Of a stretch of DNA of 64,000 nt, positions 1-9,556 are shown piece by piece. This stretch comes from Marinosulfonomonas sp. GTDB lineage: Bacteria; Pseudomonadota; Alphaproteobacteria; Rhodobacterales; Rhodobacteraceae. A program made the position numbers and the translations under genes. The notes under the pieces are model-generated. The model was given only the letters and a program-made list of their open reading frames with translations, was not told the origin of the DNA and made no database searches. Position 1 is the stretch's first letter. Every line of letters begins with the position of its first letter. The stretch is from positions 62,001 to 126,000 of the forward strand of contig JALSRG010000056.1 in assembly GCA_026984915.1 (NCBI GenBank), read 5' to 3'.

Positions 1-182
1 GCCGCTGTCCCCGCGGCCCCCGAAATCAAACCGGCAACCCCGGTTGCCACGATGAACCACCCCGAGAGACCAAGCAAAGCCGCCCCCATCGAAAGCACCA
101 GAACAGTCAGGGCAATACCACGCCACAACGCTTTTCTCTCTGACCGCCAGATAAACCGGAAGATATTGAAAAGGTGGATCAT
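1..182 (-). CDS. cydC: CydC, thiol/heme ABC exporter subunit (5' part only)
   Basis: This is the N-terminal 60 codons of a leftward gene that runs off the left edge. The ATG overlaps the cydD stop (ATGA). The visible protein has a short charged start and then a hydrophobic segment with the LLGLSGWFIVATGVAGL sequence found in the first membrane helix of CydC. In characterised bacteria CydC pairs with CydD to form a heterodimeric ABC transporter of the cytoplasmic membrane that exports glutathione or cysteine and is needed for cytochrome bd assembly. The translational coupling to cydD supports the assignment. Whether cydAB follow cannot be seen. Confidence 0.85.
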   Translation of the reverse strand, partial: MIHLFNIFRFIWRSERKALWRGIALTVLVLSMGAALLGLSGWFIVATGVAGLISGAAGTA

Positions 183-1882
183 TTCTGATCTCCCGCCAGT
201 TCAATCCGCCTGTCCATTCTTGCAGAAAGTTCCTGGTCATGGGTTGCGACAATCAGCGTTGTGCCTTTGGCCGCAAGTGTCATCAGCCCGCGTGTTACCG
301 CCGCTGCCGTTTGCGCATCCAGATCCGCGGTCGGTTCATCTGCCAGGATAACATCACGCCCCGACAGAGCCGCCCTCGCAACAATCAACCGCCGGGCTTC
401 GCCCCCGGAAACACCAGATCCGATTTCGCCCAGACGGGTCTGCAGCCCATTGGAAAGCCGGGCAATGATCCCGTCGGCCGCCACCAGAGACAGGGCCGCC
501 TCAATCTGCTTTTCCGTAATGTTTTCGGCCCCCATGGTCAGATTCCAGCGCAGCGATCTGGCGAAAAAATGCGGGCGCTGCGGAACCCAGGCCAGCCGGG
601 CCCGCCACCGGTCTGCCAAAGCTTCCGTCAGTTCTTCGCCGGCGACAGAAATGCACCCCCCGGAAGGGCGCAGCAACCCCGCCAACGCCGCAATCAATGC
701 CGATTTTCCGGCACCACTTGGCCCTGTTATGGCAACGGTCTGACCAGCCTTGATATCAAAATCCGGATAGCAGAGTTTCTGGGAATTCCCCATCCGCAAG
801 CACAGCCCCCGCACAGAAATATCGGCCTTCCCTGTCAGGGGGGCAGTCGCCTTGCCTTCACCCAGATACTTTGTCTCAAGCGTGCTTTCCATCTCCAGCA
901 AATCACGGGCGACCGCACCGGCGGCCGCCTTGTCATGCCAGGCGGCCGCAACATCGCGCAGTGGTTGAAAGAAGGCAGGCGCCAGCATTAACAGGAACAC
1001 GCCCTGCCCTGCAGTCAGCGGCATCGAATAAGCGCCGAAATTCAGATCCCCCAGCAAGGAAAACCCGACGTAAATTGCCACCATTGCCACGCCCAAAGCA
1101 GCAAATAACTCCAGCACAGTCGACGACAGAAATGCGATGCGCAACACTGCCATTGTGCTTGCCCTCAGGCCCTCGGCGCGTTCACGAAACTGGTCCAGCA
1201 TCCGGTCTGTGGCATCGAGCAGCCTTATATCAACCAACGCCATCAGACGCTCCATCAACAAAGCATTCAAACCGGAAATCTCGTCCATCTGCCGTTCGCT
1301 TGCCGTCTGTGCCGCAATGCCAACAAGCGCCATGAACACCGGGATCAGCGGCCCCGCAAACAACAGGACAAGCGCGGCCACCCACGACTGTGTCGCCGAG
1401 ACTGCGACCAGAACCAGAGGCACAACGGCCGCCCGCAGATAGGCCGGCTGATAGCGGGCCAGATAGGGGCGCAGGTTATCAAGTTTTTCCGCAGCCAATG
1501 CCGCCAATGCGGCCGATGCCGGGCGCGCTGAATCCACGGGGGATCGCCGTACTTCGCCAGCCAGCAACCGGTGCCGTTCCTGCGCAATGACCTGATCGGC
1601 GGCCAATGTCACAACCCGGTCTGACCAGGCATCCAAACCTGCCCGGACGATACCGATAGCAACGAACATCGCCACCGCAATCAGGTTTTCCGCCCCGGCA
1701 GTTTTCCCTGCCAATAGCGCCGAAAACAGCCAGGCAACCGCTGCCGCCTGCCCGATCCACAGCAGGGAGGACACTATTGAGATCACCCCCGCCCGGGTCA
1801 ACCGCGCGCGAACCGGTGCAGCCGCCTGCGCCAGCCGTTGCCTTGATCTGGCTGCAGAGTATTTTTCACCTTGGCTGTTCAT
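179..1882 (-). CDS. cydD: CydD, thiol/heme ABC exporter permease-ATPase
   Basis: This is a full-length fused ABC exporter half-transporter of about 567 residues. An N-terminal six-helix membrane domain (to about residue 325) is followed by an ATPase domain with Walker A GPSGAGKS near residue 389, the signature VSGGE near 493, Walker B VILADEP near 513 and a switch histidine in VATH near 550. It forms the CydDC heterodimer required for cytochrome bd biogenesis in known systems. The start is uncertain. A GTG at 1888 is in frame, but the ATG at 1882 follows an AGGTG, so it is preferred, although the spacing of three bases is short. It is coupled to cydC by ATGA and diverges from the NsrR-like gene. 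Confidence 0.9.
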   Translation of the reverse strand: MNSQGEKYSAARSRQRLAQAAAPVRARLTRAGVISIVSSLLWIGQAAAVAWLFSALLAGKTAGAENLIAVAMFVAIGIVRAGLDAWSDRVVTLAADQVIAQERHRLLAGEVRRSPVDSARPASAALAALAAEKLDNLRPYLARYQPAYLRAAVVPLVLVAVSATQSWVAALVLLFAGPLIPVFMALVGIAAQTASERQMDEISGLNALLMERLMALVDIRLLDATDRMLDQFRERAEGLRASTMAVLRIAFLSSTVLELFAALGVAMVAIYVGFSLLGDLNFGAYSMPLTAGQGVFLLMLAPAFFQPLRDVAAAWHDKAAAGAVARDLLEMESTLETKYLGEGKATAPLTGKADISVRGLCLRMGNSQKLCYPDFDIKAGQTVAITGPSGAGKSALIAALAGLLRPSGGCISVAGEELTEALADRWRARLAWVPQRPHFFARSLRWNLTMGAENITEKQIEAALSLVAADGIIARLSNGLQTRLGEIGSGVSGGEARRLIVARAALSGRDVILADEPTADLDAQTAAAVTRGLMTLAAKGTTLIVATHDQELSARMDRRIELAGDQK

Positions 1883-1893
1883 TTGCACCTATA

Positions 1894-1916
1894 TAGATGT
1901 ATTGAATATACGTCTT
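1894..1916. promoter_or_regulatory. Candidate NsrR-type operator
   Basis: This is a 23-base imperfect dyad with half-sites GATGTATT and TATACGTC. It matches the known NsrR consensus (AAGATGYATTT, one base, then its complement) at about 19 of 23 positions, counting the free central base. It lies immediately upstream of the cydD start and in front of a divergent NsrR-like gene. The expected role is NO-sensitive repression of cydDC and perhaps autoregulation. The match was made by eye. Confidence 0.6.
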
Positions 1917-2008
1917 ATGTGGATCTAGCTATTCGGATACTGATCTGAGTCAATGACGATCACGAATAAATAGGTAATTTTGTCGTAACTTAAAACCGAA
2001 GGTATCAA

Positions 2009-2452
2009 ATGCGCCTGACCGTGAAAACCAACCTTGCCATGCGCACGCTCATGTTTTGTGCTGTGAACAAACACCGTCTGGTACGCAAGTCGGAAATCGC
2101 CAAGGCCTGCAATGCCTCGCCCAACCATCTGGGGCATGTTATCAACCTGCTGGGGCAGACCGGATTTATTGAAACCCTGCGCGGGCGTAGTGGCGGGGTG
2201 CGGCTGGCCTGCCCGCCAGAAAGCATCAGTGTTGGCAAGGTTTTCCGCATCTTTGAGGCTAACGTCCCCTTTGCCGAGTGCTTTGCCGGGGCTGAAAACC
2301 ACTGCCCGATTACCGCGGCCTGCCGTATGCGCGGATCAATCTCCCGCGCGATCGAAGCATTCTATGCCACGCTGGACGAAGTCACGCTGAGTGATCTGGT
2401 CAAGGAAAACACCGCACTGGAGGCGGTTCTGGGCCTGACTGAAGATGCTTAG
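2009..2452 (+). CDS. nsrR: Rrf2-family regulator, NsrR-like [Fe-S] nitric oxide sensor
   Basis: The 147-residue product has the Rrf2 layout: an N-terminal winged helix-turn-helix with the motif ASPNHLGHVINLL, the wing RGRSGGVRLA, then a cluster-binding loop with cysteines 91, 99 and 105. NsrR proteins also bind an NO-sensitive iron-sulfur cluster through three cysteines in this place, although the first spacing in E. coli NsrR is shorter (four intervening residues). IscR would show a different cysteine spacing. The divergent cydDC genes and the operator-like dyad between them suggest control of cytochrome bd assembly by nitric oxide. The exact effector is inferred from family and context. Confidence 0.82.
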   Translation: MRLTVKTNLAMRTLMFCAVNKHRLVRKSEIAKACNASPNHLGHVINLLGQTGFIETLRGRSGGVRLACPPESISVGKVFRIFEANVPFAECFAGAENHCPITAACRMRGSISRAIEAFYATLDEVTLSDLVKENTALEAVLGLTEDA

Positions 2453-2862
2453 GCGCTTTCCCTATAACCAGATCCGGTAGGCCAGTGGGATTTAGCCGCC
2501 ATGCCGTGGAATTGCATGCAACCACTTGTACGCTACTACGGATGGTAGACATATCTAGGATATTGCGGTTTTTGCCGATTCTCCCTCAAGATATAGTTGA
2601 TCTGCGCCGCGCTTGCGTGTATCTGTGCGCATACAGGTGCATAGACGCGGTAATGCAGACTGACGCGGCGGGGTTCGGATGCTATAGCAACCGGGCCCCG
2701 TTCATTTTTCGGCTGGAATAAAAACGGGCCGATCAGAGACCGAAAGGATGCGGACACAGGAAAAGGCGCCAGGTGCTCAGACGCGGTCTTCGCATCGTGC
2801 CTTGCGACACATCCTGACGCCTTCCTGATTTGGCTTGCCCCGAAGGGTTTGCCGCATCAAAT

Positions 2863-3083
2863 GCTCCGGTTCCCGAGGGAACCTTTGCAACTGCTTCTGA
2901 TCCGAAGACCATCAGCAGCCCGCACCGACCCGTGTCAAACCGCCTGTTCGTATTTGTTCCGAAAAACCCATACGGACCTGCCGTTTCCCACAGACTTTCG
3001 CATCTCGGTTTCTGTCCGAAGACTTCTGCCAATCTGCTCCGGTCCCTAGGGGCCTTTGCGTATCGCTTGGGGTTCCATGAACC
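2863..3083. repeat. Array of short palindromes followed by CTTT(G/C)C
   Basis: Three palindromes recur: GGTTCCCGAGGGAACC (from 2868), GGTCCCTAGGGGCC (from 3041) and GGGTTCCATGAACCC (from 3069). Each is followed directly by CTTTGC or CTTTCGC. The first two also share the upstream GCTCC and a downstream GCTT, giving two imperfect direct copies at 2863-2896 and 3036-3068. CCGAAGAC occurs twice between them (near 2901 and 3016). This looks like degenerate copies of one intergenic element. Its function is unknown. Confidence 0.55.
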
Positions 3084-3157
3084 CTTTCGCGGTAAGGAAA
3101 GGTTTGCAAATCTGCCCGAGTCGTTCAAGGAAAATCGACGGGGGCGGTGAAATTTAT

Positions 3158-3200
3158 TGGGGATAAGTCTTTGATTTCACTGTGGATAATTGGTGGATAA
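3158..3200. promoter_or_regulatory. Cluster of three DnaA-box-like 9-mers
   Basis: TGTGGATAA at 3181-3189 is an exact complement of the canonical DnaA box TTATCCACA. TGGGGATAA at 3158-3166 and TGGTGGATAA at 3191-3200 are one-mismatch or near matches in the same orientation. The cluster lies in a non-coding region with short AT-rich patches. It could be a DnaA-binding regulatory site or part of an origin. There is no dnaA, parAB or hemE in view to support an origin. Confidence 0.4.
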
Positions 3201-3279
3201 GTCGGAAAGATATGCAGAGTCAGCGGGTTGGAAAGGGAGGTTGATGTATGGGGGAAATGTACGTCCCAACAGAGGGCAG

Positions 3280-3394
3280 CGCCCGACCCTGGGGGGCGCA
3301 TGGGGCGGCTGTGCGGGGCGGGCGGCGGAAGCAGCCGCGACACCCACGCGAAATGAACCGCTGCAAAGCGCCCTCCCGTGGGGAGGGTCGGGCG
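3280..3394. repeat. GC-rich inverted repeats downstream of lepA
   Basis: CGCCCGACCCT at 3280-3290 is exactly complementary in reverse to AGGGTCGGGCG at 3384-3394. The second arm adjoins a compact hairpin CCCTCCC-GTG-GGGAGGG at 3371-3387. Another short pairing (GCGCCC with GGGCGC) lies at about 3279-3299. No U-tract follows on the lepA strand, so this is not a typical intrinsic terminator, though it may mark the lepA mRNA 3' end. Confidence 0.5.
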
Positions 3395-3410
3395 TAGGGC
3401 TGTGGAAGGA

Positions 3411-5210
<1,800 letters not shown>

Positions 5211-5567
5211 GGAAAAGGGATATGAGGCAGGCAGGCGGGTTGGTCAACATACCTTATGGAAATACCCGAAACTGTCCAAACGAACCGGGCCGCCTCTGTG
5301 CTGAAGTGGCCGGGCTTTTCTGGACAGTTCGGCAACTGATCCAAGGTGGCCGGATTTCCTTCACCCCTCCCCACGCCGTTCACACCGCCAGCCTCAAAAG
5401 CCATCAAGCCTTGTGTCAGACACTCGGAAACCGCGCGCAGAGCGCGTGCTTCGCAATCAACCGAACGGAAAAGAGAAACCAAAATGCCCACCTCTGAAAC
5501 CGCCGGGAATGGAAAGGTTATACAAGCCAAAATGGCAAAGGTATGTGGCGGTTCACAAAAAGTGAAA
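5211..5567. other. Spacer between lepA and tRNA-Arg
   Basis: No gene is seen. It contains the 67-base inverted repeat at 5266-5332 and a short dyad TTCAC-AAAAA-GTGAA just past the 3' end of the tRNA, which could act as a weak tRNA terminator on the minus strand. The lepA promoter should lie here, but no clear -35/-10 pair was found. Confidence 0.6.
5266..5332. repeat. Inverted repeat, 12-13 base arms
   Basis: The arms CCGAAACTGTCCA (5266-5278) and TGGACAGTTCGG (5321-5332) are complementary apart from one missing base. The 42-base loop contains partly complementary CCGGGCCGC and GTGGCCGGG, so the whole unit could form a long cruciform. It may be a small mobile-element remnant or a transcript-end structure. 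There is no transposase nearby. Confidence 0.55.
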
Positions 5568-5644
5568 TGGCGCGCTGGGGAGGATTCGAACCCCCGACCC
5601 CCTGATTCGTAGTCAGGTACTCTATCCAACTGAGCTACCAGCGC
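5568..5644 (-). tRNA. tRNA-Arg (anticodon ACG)
   Basis: A 77-nucleotide cloverleaf is readable on the minus strand. The acceptor stem is GCGCTGG paired with CCAGCGC, the D-loop has GTAGCTCAGTTGGATAGAG, the anticodon stem CCTGA/TCAGG encloses CTACGAA (anticodon ACG, read as ICG after deamination), the T-arm has GGTTCGAATCC, and a CCA end is encoded. It decodes CGU/CGC/CGA. It lies 49 bases downstream of the sensor kinase gene on the same strand. Confidence 0.97.
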
Positions 5645-5693
5645 ACGGACAGGCGGGATTTAACGACAGACGCCCCGGTTTGCAAGAGGCAAA

Positions 5694-7097
5694 TCACTCG
5701 GCGGCGCCTTCCAGTACGATTTCTGCCTTGGGCAGGCAAATCAGGAAGGATGTTCCATCCTCGTCCGAGTTGAGAAGTTCCAGCCGCCCACCGTGACCGC
5801 GAACAAGCTCTTCGGCAATTGCCAACCCCAAACCGGTGCCGCCTTTGCGTACGCCACCCTGAAACGGCGTAAAAAGGTTTTCGCGTGCCTTTGGCGGCAA
5901 TCCGGGGCCGGTATCGCTGACATAGATATTCCAGGCCTTATCATCCTCCTCGGCCCGAATAGCGATTTTCCCGGGCTTGCCGCTGGCAATAATCGCCTGG
6001 CGTGCATTGCGGACGAGATTCACCAGCACACGGTACAACTGTTCACTATCCGCCCGGATAACCAGGCCGGCGGGGATTTCTGCGCAATAACTGACCTCCT
6101 GATCCGTGACGGCCATACGCTCACTTTCCACCACATCTTGCACAACATCTGTCAGGTGGATGCGCGCCAGTGCCGGAGGATGTTCCTCTGCCTTGCCAAA
6201 GGCCAGCGTTGTCTCACACAGGTTCACGGCCCGGCTGATGGAATTCACAAGTTTGGGCGCGGCCCGTGCAACAGCAGGGTCGTCACTATCCTCCATCCTG
6301 TCAGCAAACAACTGGGCTGTTGTCAGGATATTGCGCAAATCATGACTGACCTTGGCAACAGCACTTCCCAACTGGGCAAGGCGATCTTTTTGCTTCAGGC
6401 TCCCGGTAAGCTGGGTCTGCATCGTTTGCAACGCAATTTCTGCGTCCCTGAGCTCTGTGACACCCGCGCGTGGCTTTATTATGCGGCGGGCGTCTTCAGG
6501 CGCAGCCGCATAAGATTTCATATGTGACACAACCCTTTTGATTGGCGTTACAAGGAAGCCGCGCACCGCCAGAAACAAGAGCATGGCTGTGAACAGGGAA
6601 ATGACCAGAGACAGCAATAAAATACTGATACCATAGTCAATCATGGCGTTGCGCAGCGGCTTGGCGTCCATCGTCACTTCGATCTGCAATCCCGCACCCT
6701 GGACCGGCTCGCCAATAATGCGGATAATCTCCGGCTCCGGGTTCAGCAACCGCATCATCGCATCGCGGATCAGCTGATAAGGGGTGGCGTGGCGCAGATC
6801 ATATGTCTCGGACACCGCTTCGGGGAGTGGCGACGACAACATCAACTGGCGCATATCGTTGCGGCGCAGAACGACATTATAAACGCCGGCATTCTTCAGC
6901 AGCTCTTTTTCCAAATCTTCGTCGATCATATCGTCAGCCAGCAGCGAGAGCGATGCGATTTGTGCCTTTTCGAGCCGAAGTAAAAGGAAATCCTCACGGA
7001 ATCGGGCGACCGACGGCACAAAAATCAGAACTTCGGCGAGCATGACGAACAAAACCGTCAGCATCAGGAAACGGCCAGAGAGTGAGTTCAAAACCAT
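5694..7097 (-). CDS. Membrane sensor histidine kinase
   Basis: The 467-residue protein has a transmembrane helix near 12-30, a periplasmic segment of about 120 residues, a second helix near 155-180, a HAMP-like linker, and the phospho-acceptor motif VSHDLRN with His252. The ATPase domain has the N box LVNLVRNARQAI near 358, G1 SDTGPGLP near 394 and G2 GGTGLGLAI near 419. All catalytic motifs are present. A longer frame reaches 7223 but overlaps the upstream gene, and the ATG at 7097, 22 bases after the oxidoreductase stop, begins directly with the membrane segment. No response regulator is adjacent, so the partner and signal are unknown. It probably belongs to a unit with the flavoprotein and TVP38 genes. 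Confidence 0.9.
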   Translation of the reverse strand: MVLNSLSGRFLMLTVLFVMLAEVLIFVPSVARFREDFLLLRLEKAQIASLSLLADDMIDEDLEKELLKNAGVYNVVLRRNDMRQLMLSSPLPEAVSETYDLRHATPYQLIRDAMMRLLNPEPEIIRIIGEPVQGAGLQIEVTMDAKPLRNAMIDYGISILLLSLVISLFTAMLLFLAVRGFLVTPIKRVVSHMKSYAAAPEDARRIIKPRAGVTELRDAEIALQTMQTQLTGSLKQKDRLAQLGSAVAKVSHDLRNILTTAQLFADRMEDSDDPAVARAAPKLVNSISRAVNLCETTLAFGKAEEHPPALARIHLTDVVQDVVESERMAVTDQEVSYCAEIPAGLVIRADSEQLYRVLVNLVRNARQAIIASGKPGKIAIRAEEDDKAWNIYVSDTGPGLPPKARENLFTPFQGGVRKGGTGLGLAIAEELVRGHGGRLELLNSDEDGTSFLICLPKAEIVLEGAAE

Positions 7098-7119
7098 ATC
7101 AGCCCCGCCAAGTATTGTA

Positions 7120-8538
7120 TCATGACAACCTGCGTTGCACAAAGCCAACGATACGCTTAACCCAGACACTATCAAACAGTCGTGGCGAGAAATAGGCCCC
7201 GACCGCCCGTTTGCTGATTTCACTCAGCGTCGGATAAGGCAGGACCGTTGCCGCAATTGCACTCATTTTGAGCTTGTTCGCAAATGCCATCGCCCAGAGA
7301 CTGATCATCTCTCCGGCCTGTGCTCCGGCGATTGTTACACCGACCGGCCGCCCCTTTACCACAAGAACCTTGATGCGGCCGGTTGTTTTTCCTTCAGCAA
7401 TAGCGCGATCATTTTCGGCATAGTCAAAGCGCACGATTTCCAGTTTCACGCCATATGTCAGCTTTGCTTCAGCCTCGGTCAGGCCGATATGCGCAAGCTC
7501 CGGGTCTGTATAGGTCGCCCAGGGAATATGGTCATTCCTTGCCTTGGACGGCAATCCAAACAGGATGGATTTTATGACCACCCCGGCCTGATAACCGGCA
7601 ACATGGGTGAATTGCAGCCCACCGGTAACATCGCCTATGGCATAAACCCGACGGTTGGATGTACGCAAATCAGCGCCAACGGTAATGCCCGCACGGCTGA
7701 ACTCAACACCGGCGGCGGCGAGGTTCAGCCTGTCGATATTGGGCTTGCGCCCGACAGCCATCAAAAGATGCGTACCCTTGAAGACGCGGCCATCCTTCAC
7801 TTCAACTTCTATGGAACCGGATTCGCCACGAATTTCCGCGGCCATTGCGTTTTCTTCTATGTCGATACCTTCTCCGCGCAGCCGCTCAAGCACGATTGCT
7901 GCCATCTCCGGATCATCCTTGCCCAGCGCTTTCATGCCTTCGATGACGGTCACGTCACACCCCAGCCGCCGGTGTGCCTGGGCCATTTCCATTCCGATCG
8001 GTCCACCACCAATCACCAAAAGGTGTTTTGGTTTTTTCCGCAGTTCGAAGATGGTTTCATTGGTCTCGTAGGATACTGTATCAAGTCCGGGAATGGGCGG
8101 AACAAGAGGGGACGAGCCGGTTGCAATTACAAACCGCCGCGCAGTTATCGTGGTATCTCCGGCCCGCACCTGCGTGGGTGACAGAAATTCGCCAAATTCG
8201 GGGATCACCTTCACACCCAAACCTTCAAACCGTTCTTGGCTGTCGTTCGGCTCGATTGTCGCTATCACTTTCGCCACGTGGTCTTTTGTTGCCGCATAAT
8301 TAACTTTTGGCCTGACCGGTTTTACGCCAAATGGTCCGCCTGTCTCCATCGCATGGGCATGCCTGGCGGCGGCAATCAGCGCCTTGGAAGGAACGCAGCC
8401 ATAGTTCAGGCAGTCGCCCCCCATCTTGTGGCCCTCGAGCAGCACAACGCGTGCCCCCATCTGTACAGCCCCGGCTGCCAGAGACAGACCTCCAGACCCT
8501 GCACCAATGATGCAGATATCAGTCGTAATATTGTTCAT
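7120..8538 (-). CDS. FAD-dependent pyridine nucleotide-disulfide oxidoreductase, mercuric-reductase-like
   Basis: The 472-residue flavoprotein has an N-terminal FAD-binding GAGSGGLS, the redox-active disulfide GGDCLNYGCVPSK (Cys43 and Cys48), an NAD(P)H-binding GGGPIGMEMA in the middle, the second FAD motif YAIGDV, and the C-terminal dimerisation domain. The catalytic base motif of dihydrolipoamide dehydrogenase (HAHPTLSE) reads LPYPTLSE, so the active-site His is Tyr, as in MerA-type enzymes. The C-terminal vicinal cysteines and N-terminal HMA domain of true mercuric reductase are absent. It is therefore neither a standard Lpd nor a standard MerA. It starts three bases after the TVP38 gene. 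Fused TVP38-FAD oxidoreductase proteins are known, which supports a joint role. The substrate is unknown. Confidence 0.85.
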   Translation of the reverse strand: MNNITTDICIIGAGSGGLSLAAGAVQMGARVVLLEGHKMGGDCLNYGCVPSKALIAAARHAHAMETGGPFGVKPVRPKVNYAATKDHVAKVIATIEPNDSQERFEGLGVKVIPEFGEFLSPTQVRAGDTTITARRFVIATGSSPLVPPIPGLDTVSYETNETIFELRKKPKHLLVIGGGPIGMEMAQAHRRLGCDVTVIEGMKALGKDDPEMAAIVLERLRGEGIDIEENAMAAEIRGESGSIEVEVKDGRVFKGTHLLMAVGRKPNIDRLNLAAAGVEFSRAGITVGADLRTSNRRVYAIGDVTGGLQFTHVAGYQAGVVIKSILFGLPSKARNDHIPWATYTDPELAHIGLTEAEAKLTYGVKLEIVRFDYAENDRAIAEGKTTGRIKVLVVKGRPVGVTIAGAQAGEMISLWAMAFANKLKMSAIAATVLPYPTLSEISKRAVGAYFSPRLFDSVWVKRIVGFVQRRLS

Positions 8539-8541
8539 GGG

Positions 8542-9273
8542 TCAGGTCCCCTTGGATTTTGAAATGTACTTCAACACCATTGGCAAGGCTGCAAGTGCAC
8601 ATAAACCAAGGATTGGCAGCAGGATACGTGGCTCAAAGATAATACCCGGATTTGGTGTTTCACCTCGGGCGAACACTTCACCCAGCCCCGCACCGATTGA
8701 CGTGTAGACAAGTGCGCCGGGAATAATCCCCAGAAAAGTCGAGACGACAAAACGATACAGGGGAACGCCAACCATTGCCGGGACCAGGTTTGCAACAAAG
8801 AAAGGAACCGCTGGTACCAACCGGATAAGAAACAGCATCGACCATTGATTTTCGTCGATACCGTCTTTTATCTTTTTGACGGCGCCCTGGCTGTTTTCCA
8901 TCTTGGCTGCCAGTTTGTCGCCCAAACCCCACCGGGCAGCCAGAAAGATCATGGTTGCACCCAGGGTTGCCGCCATCACATTGAACAGGGTTCCAGGGAA
9001 AATCGAGAACAAAAAACCGCCTGTCATGGATGCAATTGCCGCACCAGGCAACGAAAAGGTGACAATCAATGTATAGATGGCAATAAAACATACGGCGGTC
9101 AGCAGGAAATGGCTGTCACGATAGGCAAGAAGCGCCTCTCGGTTTTCTCGCAGAGTTTCAAAAGTAAGGTAATCACGCAGGGTAAAAGCGCCGATAACAG
9201 CAACCAGAACGATTGCCATGAGCGGCAAGGCCTTGATCAGGCCGGGCTTTGTTGTTTCCGTCATTTCGAGCAT
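8542..9273 (-). CDS. TVP38/TMEM64 (SNARE-associated, DedA-like) membrane protein
   Basis: The 243-residue polytopic protein has helices near 14-30, 57-73, 83-114, 147-165, 175-195 and 217-233. The family core follows the pattern RLVPAVPFFVANLV with PLYRFVVSTFLGIIPG (about 151-186). TVP38/DedA-like proteins are thought to move lipids or ions across membranes; the substrate here is unknown. The reading frame extends to 9567, but the ATG at 9273 has AGAGGA eight bases upstream and is the likely start (a second ATG follows at codon 4). It is the first gene of the flavoprotein-kinase unit. Confidence 0.85.
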   Translation of the reverse strand: MLEMTETTKPGLIKALPLMAIVLVAVIGAFTLRDYLTFETLRENREALLAYRDSHFLLTAVCFIAIYTLIVTFSLPGAAIASMTGGFLFSIFPGTLFNVMAATLGATMIFLAARWGLGDKLAAKMENSQGAVKKIKDGIDENQWSMLFLIRLVPAVPFFVANLVPAMVGVPLYRFVVSTFLGIIPGALVYTSIGAGLGEVFARGETPNPGIIFEPRILLPILGLCALAALPMVLKYISKSKGT

Positions 9274-9460
9274 CCGGCCTTTCCTCTGTGCGCGTTTTCC
9301 CTGCCAACATGCGCGACAGATACATTCAGGGGTAGCCCCCTCACGCCCGCTTGATCGGAGGTGATGCATTATTTCATTCTGAAGCAGGGTTTTTGCAGGG
9401 ATTGAAACATATTCGTCACCTGTAATGCGAAAATGTTGCAATAATCCGCCTTGCAAAGAA

Positions 9461-9489
9461 TTGACTTGGCCTTCACGACCCCCTAAATG
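9461..9489 (+). promoter_or_regulatory. Candidate sigma-70-type promoter for rpmH
   Basis: TTGACT at 9461-9466 is followed after 17 bases by TAAATG at 9484-9489. It lies about 70 bases upstream of rpmH on its strand. The -35 is good and the -10 is moderate. Confidence 0.5.
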
Positions 9490-9556
9490 ACGGACTTCGA
9501 ATATGAACAGTCCGCGAATCCATTCAGGGTAGCGGGCAAGCTGACGGAGACGGGCG

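Larger units (their letters stand above)
2453..3410. other. 958-base non-coding region
   Basis: No convincing gene is present. Open frames here (for example 2485-2721 and 2733-3128) have no recognisable domain, and the latter runs antisense through the palindromic repeats. The region holds an imperfect inverted repeat around 2693-2730, the palindrome array at 2863-3083, DnaA-box-like sites at 3158-3200 and GC-rich inverted repeats at 3280-3394, which lie just downstream of lepA. See the separate entries. Confidence 0.7.

Noticed and set aside
2733-3128. Minus-strand frame of 131 residues in the large non-coding region
   Set aside because: It crosses the palindrome array, has no recognisable domain and no ribosome binding site; the structure is better explained by repeats.
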